DNA of 64,000 nt from Zingiber officinale (GCF_018446385.1 NC_055988.1:58739788-58803787), one strand, 5' to 3'. Positions 36,001-49,158 are shown, counted from the stretch's first letter. The notes: a model not told the origin generated them from the sequence alone. Program-made: numbers and translations.

Positions 36001-38073
36001 AGTAAATTTAGTAGTAAAAATGAGGGCATATGATGGACAAAAGTACGATTTACATGTCAGTCCAGTTTTAATATTTTCTGACAGTGACCTATAACCTGAT
36101 TTTTCAACCATACTGAGGCACACCACTAGTTCTGCCGCATGTCATGCATAAGATATATGCATTTACGGAAGGTATTCTGATTCCAACGTATGAAGAAAAC
36201 AATGCATAAGTGGTGTTTTTGCCCTTAGAAAGGAAGCTAATAAGCAACTTTTTAACACTTACCATCCTTTCTCATTTCTGGAAGCAAACCAGAAGCATGT
36301 TTTTCAACAATCTTCAGATACCCATCAACTTCATGATCAGAAACATTAAACAACACAACTGAACCATAATGAAACACTACCATATAATGGCAAGAACCTT
36401 CACTTGGAAAACCAGTGACCATAACCTGTTACATTAAAGAGGAGATTTAGATTTCATGAACCCAAGCAGCGGATTAACATTTCAATAATAAAAAAGTTCA
36501 TGAAGTTCAATTATGGTCAATGCGCCTAAAAGTAGCTAATAACAGCTGCAGTTACAGTGCATACATAATGCAGTAGCTCAGTTAACAGATACATGTATGT
36601 CCTTGAAATCTAGGTTTCACATTCTACTCATGATCCTACAATTTACTGGTTCTAATGGAAATTCGAGAATCTAATTCTCATCAAGATCAATCTAATAATG
36701 AAATTTCAAAATGTTAAAAGCCTACAGATAAATGGGATGCACATATTTTCCACATTGGGAACCTTTGACAAATCCAAATGTTTTGAATGCCATCAATAAT
36801 TTTACAACCTTCAAACTGTTAACCTGATTCGTTGGCAAACAAAATAGAAGAAAGGAAACATGATGCCATGATTTTGTATGTATTCCAACAGTTTGAATGG
36901 ATAACATTCTGTATTTAACTTTCTTCAATGAGAGACCGAGTTACTTTTATATAGAGAAGGAATAAACAATGGCAAAAAAAATAATAAGGAATTGCTTATT
37001 TGCTTTCAGTCATTTTTATAACTCTTCTAAACAGTTATTAAGAAGTTTAAATAGATGGGAATCACCCTACACCATCCATCCAAATCACACACTGAGGAGA
37101 ACTATGAATGTTAGTATTTAACAGTAGAGAGGCAATACACGATCTGAATGTCAACTACATTGAATACTAATAACTGGACCTCCCAATTAAATATAATTAC
37201 AAAGGACAATTAACACGCCTTGCTGCATTTAGCTGAAGCAAGGGTCTCAACGTTAAGTATACATTTCCCTTACTAAGTAGTCATCTACCAAGAAATGGGA
37301 TCATAAAGAAGTTTTTGGCATAACAGTTTAATCATGTCAAACAAGAGCTTGATTAATGAGTTTCAAGCAGAATGAAAAAAATTTATAAAAGAAAAAAAAA
37401 ACAACAAAAAGAGTAATTTACCTGAGGATCGTCCTTGACATCATAGTATCTAAATACAATGTAATTGGTGGCGCGAGAGGTTGGAGGAGAGACGACATTG
37501 AACGCGTTCTGGGCCTGCAAGCTCCTCAAATCAATACTGCAATTCGATTCAACACCACCACCAACGAAATCAATTTTTTAAAAAAACAAAACGCGTAAAA
37601 ATTGCAACCCTATGTGAACGCAAGAGATGGAAGCGAATCTCGCACCTAGTGCAAAGGAAATAAGCCTTGACAGGGATAAAACGGCTCTTCTTCTCCTGCT
37701 GGGCCTGCGAGAGGCGGTTGCCCTGCTCCTCATCGTGGACGGTGCAAGGGATAGGGGCCTGCTTATCCTCCCGCGACTCGACCTCGCGGTCGGGAGGGGT
37801 GGAGGAATAGTGCCGCGAGAAGGGATCGCCTACATAAGTCGAAACTGTGGAAAGGAAGAGGAAAGTGGAACCGCGGGGCTGGACGAGAAGGAATGAGGCG
37901 GCAGCGGACAGGCCACGACCAGGGAGAAGGAAGGCGATTGGGATTCGGGAGGAACTGCGGCGGAGGACTCCGTAGGGAGGAGGGAAGTAGGGGAAAGCAG
38001 GAGGAGGAGAAGCGGAGTAAGAGAGTAGAGTTCTGAGACGCCTGGCGAAAGCGGCGAACTCCCAAATCGCCAT
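33036..38073 (-). CDS. RRG-like: RETARDED ROOT GROWTH-like protein (DUF155/RMND1 family), seven exons
   Basis: The exons on the minus strand are 38073-37646, 37536-37422, 36425-36263, 35351-35203, 35120-34969, 33343-33229 and 33149-33036. All introns are GT…AG and all junctions keep frame, giving 411 residues. The start MAIWEFAAFARRL begins an Arg/Ser/Ala/Pro-rich leader of about 100 residues, typical of organelle import. The DUF155 domain starts at 'KAYFLCTSIDLRSLQAQNAF' (about residue 135) and includes 'TNYIVFRYYDV', 'LSQSIALDHYIHQVDGMVAEF' and 'WEYLRDEYELSQRFENLNFKL'. A C-terminal membrane segment (WLIIFLIAVDIVLSYLL) follows, as in the RMND1/Sif2 family. The Arabidopsis relative RRG is a mitochondrial protein needed for root meristem growth; the same role here is inference. 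No internal stop or lost splice site is seen, so the gene looks intact. Intron 5 (about 1.6 kb) is the longest. Confidence 0.92.
34306..34333. repeat. (TA)n microsatellite in intron 5 of the DUF155 gene
   Basis: About 13 TA units lie within a strongly AT-rich stretch (33930-34800) of the intron. This stretch is bordered by 'GGTTCACGGTTCACGAT' (about 33900) and 'GAACCGTCGGTTTGTCGGG' (34804), so it may be an old hAT-like insertion; I could not prove matching ends. Confidence 0.6.
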
Positions 38074-38822
38074 GGCGGCGTTACATCAGAAGAGCGGCCG
38101 GCTTGGTTTTGACGAATAATAAGGAGCGCTGTGAGTGGTATTATTATTATTATTATTATTATTTTAAAATTATTAGAATAATTTTAATCAAAATTATTAC
38201 ATCATAAAATAATTTTAATAGCAAAAATCATGAGTGCATATGCTGCAATTTCTAATTCTTTGCGCGTCCCTTCCGTAATTTACACGATAACAATCGATAA
38301 TCGATAATCTAATCAAAATTAATTATAATTATTCTTTGAGTTCATCTTTACATCTAAATTATAATTTTAATTAAATCATATGCCTTGGGTGGGCTGCTCC
38401 CTACTCGACACCATATGTTCGTCCACTCTCAGTGCCCTCGGATCGCCTAACTTAATTTAAAATTATAATCTAAATGAGAAAATGGATCAAGAGAAGATCA
38501 TAGTCAATTTTAATTCAATTCCGATATGAGATGTAAATATGGAAAGAATTAAAAAGGATGAAAGATTGTAGACTAGAAAAATTAGACTCAAATCATATCT
38601 TTTCATATGAACTTAAAATAATCACATAAATAATTAATTAAAGGATGACATATTTATTTTAATAAGATAGGGATTAATTTTTGACGAAATCACTGAGAAT
38701 AAACTCCTCTTATTCTAACTATTGATTATAAGTTGATATTATGATTTATCTCCTTTGGATCAATTTTACCCCATCTAAGTTTAAAGGATTTAAAGTTTAT
38801 TGAAAAATATCTAGGACTTTAT
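38074..38822. other. 5' flank of the DUF155 gene and intergenic DNA
   Basis: A (TTA)n run (about 38140-38164) lies some 70 bases upstream of the start codon and probably falls in the promoter or 5' UTR. The rest is AT-rich with no gene recognised. Confidence 0.45.
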
Positions 38823-40785
38823 TGTTAGCTAGAGCCCTAGAGCTAATCATTTGATGATTGTATTATGGACTTATTGTATCATATTCTATATAAATAAAAG
38901 GCATTTGTTTTTTGTTATTATACTTACTTGTATTGGTGCCAAATAAACTAAGTATAATAGCGTCCTTGAGTAGAAGGTTCTCACTTATATTAATCGGTTA
39001 GTTGAACCGATAGTAAGATGATATAGGGAACACTACTCTTAATCATTCCTAGTCGAGTATTAACATTCAGGGACAATGTTAATACAATAAGACTAGCATG
39101 TAGGTCAACTCGATGACTTGATCTCACAAGTCATGGATATAGAGATATCAAGTTGACACATGGGTATACATTAGAGAATGTATACTGAATGACCCGCCAT
39201 GAGAAAGTATCATGGATCGTTATATGAGTGCCATATACTTTCTCATGTGGCTATTAGTATGACTACTAGTCCTTAGACCTGAAGTCACCATGGTTCCCTA
39301 CATAAGGAGTTATGTACTTTGGTTTCGTTAAATGTCACCCATAACTGGGTGGACTATAAAGGCGATTACTGGGTATGTAACAAATTATGCAGAGGGATGT
39401 GAGTGATGTAGATGAGATCTATCCCCTCCTATATGGCGGGAGAGACATCGATATTCTTGATAGAGTGAGACCACGAAGTGCATGACTATGCCCAAATGAG
39501 TCAATATGAGATATTGAACTCATTTGATTAAGTGAGTCTACTTGGAGTTCAAGATTTAGATTGATTAGAGGATGACACGGTCTATGCCTCATATTAATCA
39601 ATCTAGATGTCTAGGATAGAAGGACACTTGTCATATATTGTGAGGAGTCACAATTAGTAGTCACAAGGTGATGTTGGATCTCAACATTCTTGTAACTTGG
39701 GTAGTAATGATGTATTGCTAGATACCGCTCATTACTTATGGTCTTAAATGGGTTTAGGGGCATTGCCAACGTTATAAGAACCTATTGGGTCACACACAAA
39801 TAACAAGTGGATGGAGATTAGGTTCATATGATGAACCAAGAGGATTAGATTCATGTGATGAATCAAATTGAATTAAGAGTAATCCTAATTGGGCTAATTG
39901 AGTTGGACTCAAGTTGATTCATGTGTTCAATGAGTCTAATTTAGATTATGACTTATTGAATCAATTTAATTAAATGAATTAGATTCATTATATTAAATTG
40001 ACTTGAATTAAATGGTTGGATTAGATCAACCATGAGAGAGATTAAGTCAAGTTTGACTTGACTTGAGAGGAAGAGGAAGAGTCAAGTTTGACTTGACTAT
40101 TTGCCACATCATTAGTGATTTGGCATTAGGAGGACTAATGATGATGTGCCACATCATCAAAGTGTGCCACCTCATGGGGGTTATAAATCTATTCTCTTTA
40201 ATGGCCACATTTAATGAGAATAGGGGTTACCCTTTTGGTTTTGAATGAGAATGAATTTTTCATTCACTCACATTTACATCATCTTCTTCCTCAAGCTCTC
40301 TTTTTGCTCCCTCTCTTCTCTTGGTCGTGGGTTTCAAGCAAGGAAGAAGAAAGGAGAGTGAGTCTAATCCAAGAAGAAAGGTTAGTGAAAGTCACATAGA
40401 GTTTTTTTTAGAGGAGTGTGTTCTCTTCTTTTCTTTTCTTCTTCTTCCAATCCCATCCGAGAGCATCAAGAAGTGCTAGTACACTTGTGGTGTTCTCTTC
40501 TCCATCATTGTGTGTTAGAGAACACATCTTGTTCGTGTGGATACTTCTAGAGGATTGTCTACGTTGACAATCTTGAGATCTGACACTTCCTTGGACGAGC
40601 GGGATTCGAAAATGGCACGCATCAAGGGTAACCTTCTAAACATGTAGATCTAAGTGTAGATCTAGTTAGTAAATTCGTACATGTAAAATTTTTGTTCTAT
40701 ACTCTTCGCACGGATCCGTTGGCTAGGGAGTTTCGGGATTTCTGCGACGCGAAAAAGTGATTTTCGCGGCCCGAAAAACCCAACA
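38823..40785 (+). repeat. family A (Angela-type) solo LTR, 1963 bp, perfect target duplication
   Basis: It starts TGTTAGCTAGAGCC and ends CGAAAAACCCAACA. The flanks are TTTAT (38818-38822) and TTTAT (40786-40790). It matches 2174-4153 along its length, including 'AACTGGGTGGACTATAAAGG'. There is no internal region, so the element was lost by recombination between LTRs. Small ORFs at 39419-39601 and 40063-40399 are not genes. Confidence 0.95.
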
Positions 40786-41532
40786 TTTATAAATTATTTA
40801 AAAAAATAATCAAAATTTTAAAGGTAACACAATAAAATTCATTAACCTTATGATTTTTAATAATACTAAAAAATTATTAATTAAATACTTTTAATAATAC
40901 TAAAATATATAATTTCATATTATTTTAAAGTTTTTTGCTCCTAATATCTTACACAACATAATGTTAGTATAGGAGCTATAGGTATATATTATCGATCAAA
41001 ATTTGAAAAAAAAAAATAAATTCGATCATAATCGCTAGACATGACTAGCTTTAGTCAAAATAGCTACAAATAAGTTGATCAAATTGTTATACGTTTTGGA
41101 TAAAAGTAGTATACATTTATTATAATTTTGAACAAAACTACTATAATAATACTATGATAAAAATTATTTTAAAATAGACTCTATTTTAATGTTTTTCAAA
41201 AAAAAAACTCACCTTTTTAATAATAAAGAAACTGAATGCGCCCTTTTGATTTTTCGACCTAAATTAGTTATACTTGTTGGCACTACAATGATCAAAAAAA
41301 TCATAAATATAACTTGAGAGTGCTCATAAACCTCTGGAATCCAAAAACAAAGAGCACACCATATTCATCAACAAATTTAGAGAAGAAACTGATGCCCTTA
41401 GATGGACAATTTACAAGCTTCAAACTACCATATTCTGCTGGCCAACCTCTCATGCTGCATTGCAATGTATGATACTTGTGCATAACATGAGGTTAGGCCT
41501 TTAAGTTCTTTGTAATAAGGGTCGAAGAGAGA
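40786..41532. other. AT-rich intergenic DNA
   Basis: No gene, repeat border or RNA was recognised. The last part (41290-41532) is probably the 3' UTR of the minus-strand gene that ends at 41533. Confidence 0.4.
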
Positions 41533-44500
41533 TCACTTAAATGAGGCTAAAAGTGTGTAGATGAGAAGCATCAAGACGAGTGCGGTTGCTCCTACCAGAG
41601 TGAACTTTGGACTGGTCCATAGCTTGAGGTTAGATCTCTCAATTCGTTTTATGGGATCTACTTCTTCTGACAATGGATAATGAGAACGCCTCGGATTCCA
41701 GCTCACGTACTTGTTGGGGTTGAACTCTGAGAACATGGCTTTCTTTCCCTGCTTCCTAAATCTTGACCATGCCTTGTCCCAATCTGTAGACGGTCTCTCA
41801 CCTGTTTACAATATGAAAGAAGTTACATCCGCAGATGTTAGTTATTTGTTGAATTGCAACTGATGAAGACTATTAAATGAGTTCTAACATGTTAAAGCAT
41901 GTCGAATGAGTGTTGACTATTCAGAGTATCACCACTTGAACTTTGTATGGTTTTTGAACTTTGAAACATCAAAATGTTAGTTACTTGAACCATTGTACAG
42001 TTGACTTGAATTGCATGTAAACAACCTTACCATGCCACTAACCCTTTTCATTTTGTACCATCCCATTTAAATTTAGATAACTGAACTCGTTCGAATGAGC
42101 TGAAAAAATGAATGCATTGGTTTAAACAATATAACATAGCCATTAATGAAGAACCACAGGTTATGCATGGCATAAATACCTGTTTGGTCTATTCTGATAT
42201 CTCCTAAATATGGTGCAAACTTGGATAAAAACACTTAACTCAGATTGCTTTGTGGCAAAAAAAGAAAGTGGCATGTGTATCCTTACCTTTTGGGGTGATG
42301 TTCTAACTTCTAACAACTAGTTAACTAAGATGATGAATCCTCTTACTCCAACTTAAGATCTGAGTTCAAGAAAATCCACTTTGGCCTCGACCTTGAGTTC
42401 AGCACAAAGACAACTCAGTCTTGACAGACCATCCTTCCCATTCTCCTATGAGTTCAGAGTGTTCCCAATCCACAAAATTCACACAATTCATCAGCCAAGT
42501 TCCCCACAAAGGTGTGCAGCAGAGCTACACCTAATCTAACTGGCAGGCTGAACATCCAAACTGAATACTGAATTCTTTCAGATTAATGCAAACAAAATAT
42601 ACGGTAAGATTCTTGTGGCAGAGTAATTGTGTAAGCTAACTTGAGAAGTTGCTAGTATCACTAAATTTACATGGAGGCTCAAAGAATTAGCAGCAGCATA
42701 AACTGGTAATCCAAAGTAGCAAATTCAGTATAAATCTAACTTGAAGAGTATAACTGCTAAAATAGCCATACTTGTAAAATTTAAATGGAAGTTAAACCAG
42801 ATAAATTCCCCATTACTGGTTCGATTGTCCAACTGATGGGTCAATTGGTGGAACTACATGTCAACTTAAACAATGACCTAGTCAAGTCCACTAGTTAGAG
42901 TGGCCTAAGTCAACCATTTATACTACAAATCTATTACTTTTATTCATAAATTATACATTTAAGTAATGACAACAATTTGATTCAGTCAACTAGATTCCAA
43001 TTGTCATGACTGAACTACAAAGGGGAACAACATCCAATGGCATGAGTTGAAGGATTGAAAGCATGAGAATTTAAGAGATGAGATATGTAGATGAGAATTG
43101 TAGGGTGTACATATAATTAATTAATTAATTTTATCAAAATGTTCCCTCACCTATCTAACATAATCACCTCAAACCCTAGCCAATGGAACTCAAGTCATAT
43201 AAAGAAGGGAATTTCATCTTGGCTACCTAGCTAAAGTTCTTGGTCAATGCAAATACCAATGGGTGAAAGAATTAGAGCACACGAATAGATATCCCTAAAT
43301 CTACATGCATCTAATTATTATTAATTCTCTTTTGACTTAGTGGCAGGATAAAAATGAGATCAAATTAAACAAATATTAGTCTCATTGACTATCTCTGGGT
43401 GATCGATCCGGTTCCATAGAAATTTTTCACACGTACGATCAGCCTAGAAGCTCAACATCTTTTGATTACGCCCTCCATTTGGAGAAAATTTTTTTACAAA
43501 TATGTCATAGTTGGGATTTGAACCGTGGATGTCTGGGGGACAACCTGGATGTCTTACCATGACACCATGACCCCAGGGATTAAAAAAAAAAAAGAGATCA
43601 AACTAGTATTTATATATGCTTGTTATTTTGCTAAATGAAACACGTAGTAATTGGCTCTATACTCTTAATATTATTTGGCAATACGTCCAATATTATTTTT
43701 CAACAATGAAGAAACAAAAGAAATAAATTAAATGCATATATATATATGATCAGTTGCATTCTTTGAAAAGGTAATGAATATAAGAAAAAAGTAATTGCAT
43801 GATAGTGGAGTAACCAATTAAATCAGTTCATGCTAAATAATAAGTAATTTCTCCAATAGCATCAAATCTAACTTGATGCAATCATGCAGAGCTCATTTAT
43901 AACATCTCTAACTCAGCACACCTCATGGCCAATTTCAATTCTCTAAGGTTACGTTTGGTAGCCTATAATTTACCTTGTAATATAATCCAGATTACATTAT
44001 AAAGTCGATTATTTTGTTTGGTTTGATTTAAAACTTGTAATGTAATGTAATCTGGATTACAAAAGCTAGTGAAGATTTGTAATCTGGATTACAAAGCAAA
44101 TGCTATGTAATCCGATTATATTACGAGGTCATTGTTTCATCAAAGTTTAAATGCCGAATATACCCCTAGTCTGTTGTCGACTGCCGCCCGCCACCGGTCG
44201 TCGAAGACGGTGGCCTGCTGCGGCGACCGACGGTGGCGGCGGCAGCTGGTTGTCGATGGCTACCGCAAACTCCGGCCGAGGTGTGGCGACCGCCGATAGA
44301 GGTCACAGGATATTTTTGTCATTTTATAATAATATGAATTACATTCCTTATAAAAATAATGGACACCAAACAAAAGAATGTAATCACATTTGTAATCAAA
44401 GATTACATACATTACATTACCAAACGTAGTAATGTAATCAAGATTACATTACATTACATTACAAATTTGATTACATTACAAGTTAAATTATATTACTCTC

Positions 44501-44884
44501 AACCAAACGTAGCCTAAATCGTTCTATGCTCAATTTAAACAAAGGTGCTTTTTCAAATTTGAATTGAAGGCAACGGATCTCCCTTCATTCCAGTCTTTTA
44601 AACCCATCAAAAGAGCAATAAAAAGGGAAAAGCTTGATTTAAGATGAGAAATTAGACCTTTATTATTCTTTCGGTTATCCGATAACTGAGAATCGTTCTT
44701 GGAGCAACGAGGTGGAGAGGAATCTGCGCTACGAGTCACCCCAAGCCGAGATCCATCTCTAGAACGCAAGTGCAAGATCAATGTGCTCTTGCGCCAGTAG
44801 TTCAGTTGATAAAGATAAAAGGAAGCAAGAAGCGGAAGCAATAGGAGCTTTTAGAGAAAGAGAAGACCACCTCCGCCACGCCAT
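41533..44884 (-). CDS. small single-pass membrane protein, two or more exons; first exon uncertain
   Basis: The last exon, 41801-41533, is clear. It reads 'ERPSTDWDKAWSRFRKQGKK', then 'FSEFNPNKYVSWNPRRSHYP' and 'EEVDPIKRIERSNLKLWTSP', then a membrane segment (FTLVGATALVLMLLIYTLLA) and stop. It resembles an uncharacterised plant protein whose name I cannot give. An acceptor (GTAAACAG|GTGAGAG) lies at 41802/41801. The likely upstream exon ends at 44658 with donor AAAG|GTCTAAT; it contributes 'SADSSPPRCSKNDSQ…NNK' and joins in phase. An ATG at 44884 starts a transit-peptide-like sequence (MAWRRWSSLSLKAPIASASC), but its frame is one base off that of the 3' part of the exon. So the exon has a frameshift, a sequence error, or another start. 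The intron is about 2.9 kb and holds a SINE-like element and a Tourist-like element. Confidence 0.55.
43361..43591 (-). mobile_element. tRNA-derived SINE-like element
   Basis: The minus strand has a tRNA-like head: an A-box-like TGGTGTCATGGTAAG (about 43557-43571) and a B box GGTTCAAATCC (about 43515-43525), at tRNA-like spacing. The unit lies between two copies of GAGATCAAA (about 43352-43360 and 43592-43600), a possible target duplication. The A-rich run sits next to the head (43579-43591) and not the tail, which is unusual. So the family and orientation are uncertain. Confidence 0.45.
43947..44514. mobile_element. 568-bp Tourist-like (PIF/Harbinger) non-autonomous element
   Basis: The terminal inverted repeats are GGTTACGTTTGGT at the left and the inverse of GGCTACGTTTGGTTG at the right. 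The flanks are TAA on both sides (43944-43946 and 44515-44517), the usual 3-bp duplication for this superfamily. Both arms are full of GTAATGTAATC/GATTACATTAC words (43970-44120 and 44340-44490), so they can pair. The GC-rich middle (44150-44310) carries no convincing gene. It lies in the intron of the small membrane protein gene. Confidence 0.85.
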
Positions 44885-45232
44885 CGATGGTAGTAGAATT
44901 CAAAGCAAGCTCCGAATGAAGCCGAATATTGTGATTTGAGGTGGGGAAAAAACCTGGGCCCTTTAATTTTATATTTAGACAGAATAAAGATAACTACTGT
45001 TCTATAGGCTGTTGATTTGTCGGACCACCTCTCTCCTGCAAACAATGAACCTGCACCGTGACTGAGCCTGGACACCCGATCCCTGTGATCTCGCCCGATA
45101 GGACTTCTGCTTCCTTCACGCTTTTCGAAGTCTCTCCCATTTCCAAGCCGCGCGCCTCTAGGCTCTCATGCCCAATCGCTTGCCCTTAAGCCTCTCGCCA
45201 GTCCCTTCTCTCTTTCCTTCCGGCCTCGTCGA
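44885..45232. other. 5' flank of the small membrane protein gene
   Basis: No further gene was recognised. The minus-strand ORF at 44851-45075 overlaps the start region in another frame and has no support. Confidence 0.35.
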
Positions 45233-45931
45233 TAGGGCTGTAAATAAGTTGAGTCGAGTCGATCTTTGGGTGTTCAAACTTGTTTGATAAGATAATCGAG
45301 CCGAGCCGAGCTTAAAATGAACCAAGCTTTTAAAATGAGTGTTCAAGCTTGACTTGGTTTATTTTTTATGAGCGTGAGCTTGTTTGAAACTTGGCTTGAG
45401 CTTGGTTCATTTAAATGTTATCAAGCTCTCAATTCAAGCTTGGCTTGAGCTTGGTTCGAGCTTAGCTTGAGCTTGGTTCGTTTAGATGTTATCAAGCTTT
45501 CAATTCAAACTTGACTTGAGCTTGATTCGAGCTTGGCTTGAGCTTGGTTCGTTTAGATGTCATCAAGCTCTCAATTCAAGCTTGTTTGATTGTTTGAAAC
45601 TTTTAATTGTTTGATTGGTTATTAAGATTGATAATTTTATTTTTTTTTTATTTTATTTTATTGTTTATTTAGCATATTGGAAAGAATTTTATTAATAAAT
45701 ATTGTTCGTGAACATTGTTCACGAACGTTGTTCACGAATATTATTCACGAACGTTGTTTACGAACGTTAACGAGCTGAACACATATGTGTTCAAGTTTGT
45801 TTGTTTAGCTTAACGAGCTGTTCAAGCTTGTTTGTTTAATTAATCTAATGTATATTGAATGAACATATATAAACTCTTACCAAGCCAAACACCAAACTTA
45901 TTTACGAACGCTTGATTCATTTACAGCCCTA
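45233..45931. mobile_element. 699-bp hAT-like non-autonomous element
   Basis: The ends are inverted: TAGGGCTGTAAAT (45233-45245) and ATTTACAGCCCTA (45919-45931). The 8-base flanks CTCGTCGA and CCCACCGA agree at five positions, and the other three differ by transitions, which fits an old 8-bp hAT duplication. Inside are three copies of a unit of about 65 bases (GAGCTTGGTTCGTTTAGATG) and several ACGTTGTTCACGAA units (45700-45770). It has no transposase. Confidence 0.65.
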
Positions 45932-48047
45932 CCCACCGACTCTACTGTAACACCCATGAATTTTTATAAGTACATGAGTATTATTTTCATTAGAGCATGG
46001 AAATAAATAGAAAGAATAAGAGAAAAAGAAGACTAAGAAACAAAATAAAAATAAATGGTAAGAGGTGGAGGCCAAAGATTGAACCTTGAACCTCCCACAA
46101 ATAATGGAGGAAGACTAATGACATAATCACCACTAGGATAATGAGTAACATATGGATAGGAAGGAATAAAAATGGTATTTAAAGGAGAGAATAAAAATAA
46201 AGCAAAGAGCAAGAGAAAACCAAATTTCTTACCTCTTCTTCCTCTTGGTTAAGAGAAGGAACAAGAAGAAGGCAAGTTGCCTTCCTCACCTTTCCCTCTT
46301 CTCATTTTCGTGAGAATCAAGAGAGGAGACATGGGAGAGTTAAGAGAGGGAATTAATGAAGGCATAAATTCCCCTCATGGTGAATAAATGGAAAATGAGA
46401 AAGGAAATCTCTCATTTTCTCCTTCTTCCTCCTTTTTTTCCTTTCTCCACCGAGACCAAGGACTCCCCCATCTCCTTGATCCGAACACTAAGCTCAGTTC
46501 CTCTTTAAGAAAAGTAAATCTAGAGAGGACACCTACAAGACCTATCCTTTTCAAGCAAGGAAAACAAGAAGAGGTACAAGAAGAAGAAGCTATCTCCTTC
46601 CTTGGCTCCTAGGATATTTTTCTCCTTAAGAAAAACCACAAGCGAAAGGATGTAAGTTCCCCTCACCTGTGGTACAATAGCTAAATGATTGTCATGTAAA
46701 TATATTGCTTAAAAACCTATGTTTGTTTCATGAGGGTTTCGGCCAAAATAAAAAAAAAGAAAGGTTTAAAGAACTTTGAAAAACCAACTAGGTATGTTCA
46801 TGATGTTTGTTATGATATGTATCTTATAGTAAAGGGACTAAACTAATACTTTCATGCTAGAATGTTTGGTTAGAACATAAGTTTATGAACTTAGATTTTT
46901 GGCCAAGCAAGAACAAAAGAACTAGGAGAGCTTTAAACCTAAATCAAGCATGCTCTCTTGTCCTTATGATATGTACCTTAGGGTAAAAGGTGTTATTAAT
47001 GTTTTCTTTCCACTTGTATGTTGATTTGAACTTGATTTCCATCTTCATGAACATTCGGCCATGATAGAGTTGAGGGCCTAGAAGGGCTTAAAACTCAAAC
47101 CTAAGCATGCTATGATTCTCATAAGACAAGATATGAAGCTAATATGTTATGTCATGATCTTATGTTAAGTTGAACTATATTTTTATGCATATGATGATTC
47201 GACCATGTTGAGGCTTGAGCCCTAGGAAAGTTTAAATCAAGTCTAAGATACTCATGACCTTCTTGATGAAAAGATATGAAATAAATTGATATTCTCATGT
47301 TGCTTGTTGCATAGAAACTTGAATTCTTGCTCTATAACTCTCGGCCACACTTGCTTTTAAGACCTAGGATGCTTAAATTCTAAACTAAGTGGTCCATGTT
47401 ATTCCTTGTAATGAATACTAAGAAAGTTCTTATGGTCTTCATGCTCTTATGCCACTAGAAACCTAATCCCCATGCTTAACAAGGTTCGGCCACATTAGGT
47501 TAAAGGGCTTGAGAAGCTTGAAACTTAGACTAAGAGTACTTATGGTGCTTCTCATGATATGTACTGAGATATTGGTATGAAGTTCAACATTTTCATGTTA
47601 CTTGTAACCTAGAAACATGTTGCTAGGGTTTCGGCCATGTTAGGGTTAAAGGCTTAGAGAACTTGGAACCAAAATCAAACATGCTCAAGTTGTTCTTATG
47701 AAATATGATGTGACCATTGTTAGGGTTTTTCATGCTTGTATGTTGCTTATAACCCAAAATGAGGCTTAATGAGTTTCGGCCATGATATGAAAAAGAACCT
47801 AGAAAGCTTGGAACCTATACCAAACATGCTTAAGATGTTCCTTATGTTCTAAGAAATGTTAAATGTTTAGGGTTCACATGCTCTTTTGTTGCTTGCTAAC
47901 CTAAGCCATCTCTACATGTTTCGGTCACCACTTGTTACTAAGGTTAGAGACCTAATTATGTTCTTTCCATGAACTTCACATGCAATGCTTTATGATATGA
48001 TAAGAGTATGACATTCTGTGATGTTTATTTGTTTATGTTAGATCCTA

Positions 48048-48385
48048 TTCATGATATGCTATGAGCTTAATTTCATGATATGTTGTGTGCTTAATTTCAT
48101 GATATGCTATATGCTTAAGTTCATGATATGCTGTGTGCTCAATTTCATGATATGCTATGTGCTTAACTTCATGATATGCTGTGTGCTCAAATTCATGATA
48201 TGCTATGTGCTTAAACTCATGATATGCTATGTGCTCAAATTCATGATATGCTATGTGCCTAAACTCATGATATGCTATGTGCTCAAATTCATGATATGCT
48301 GTGTGCTCAAATTCATGATAGGTTGTGTGCTTAATTATGCATGTGATCATGATATGCTGTGTGCTCAAGTTCATGATATACCGTG
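48048..48385. repeat. 24-bp tandem repeat, about 14 copies
   Basis: The unit is TTCATGATATGCTATGTGCTYAA plus one base, with point changes. The array lies inside the gypsy-type LTR, in its putative intron. It opens long false ORFs on both strands (48045-48452). Confidence 0.93.
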
Positions 48386-48893
48386 TGCTCAAATATACAT
48401 GCTTTAAGCTATGCCTAAAGAGCTGCTTCCCTATAAGTGGGATCAAGAGCACTCTTCATGACATGAATATGACATGAGTGATATGGACTATGTAGATATG
48501 ACATGCTATTTTACTTTTAAGGCTTGTACCAAGGGTGGGCTCCATAAGCGCCCCGGGGTCGATGGACTAAGAAACGGGCCTCGTTAGGGATGAGCTCCTA
48601 AGTGCCCATAGGTCGATGGACTAAGAAACGGGCCTAGTATATGTATGCCTTGTAGGGTTCAAGACTTGCTACCTTGGACCTACTAGGACGCGCGCATTTA
48701 TGTACGTGATACAAGCCGGGATCCCCTCTTATGTTGAGATTATGTTTAAGTATGTACGTTAATAGTTTTCAAAAGACATGTTGCATATGTTTTCATAATG
48801 CATGTTTAAGAATACACCTTGCATATACCTTATGATTATGCCATGATATTTATGATAACGTTATGATATGTCAAGGTGCATTTGATGATCATG

Positions 48894-49130
48894 TTATGCT
48901 ATGCCATGATACCTTATGTTTATGCCATGATGGTTATGATGATACTTATGACATGTATGATGTTTATGTTATGCTATGCCATGATACCTTATGTTTATGC
49001 CATGATGGTTATGATGATGCTTATGACATGTATGATGTTTATGTTATGCTATGCCATGATACCTTATGTTTATGCCATCATGTTTATGATGATGCTTATG
49101 ACATGCATGATGATTATGTTGTGATTATGC
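48894..49130. repeat. 75-bp tandem repeat, about three copies
   Basis: Units start at 48894, 48969 and 49044 with TTATGCTATGCCATGATACC and are nearly identical. The array ends close to the gag-only element's insertion point at 49159. Confidence 0.92.
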
Positions 49131-49158
49131 CATGATATGCTACATGATATGAAGAAAT

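Noticed and set aside
48045..48452. Long open frames on both strands with repeated peptide units
   Set aside because: They are a 24-bp tandem repeat that happens to be a multiple of three, inside an LTR; no start context, family or codon signal.
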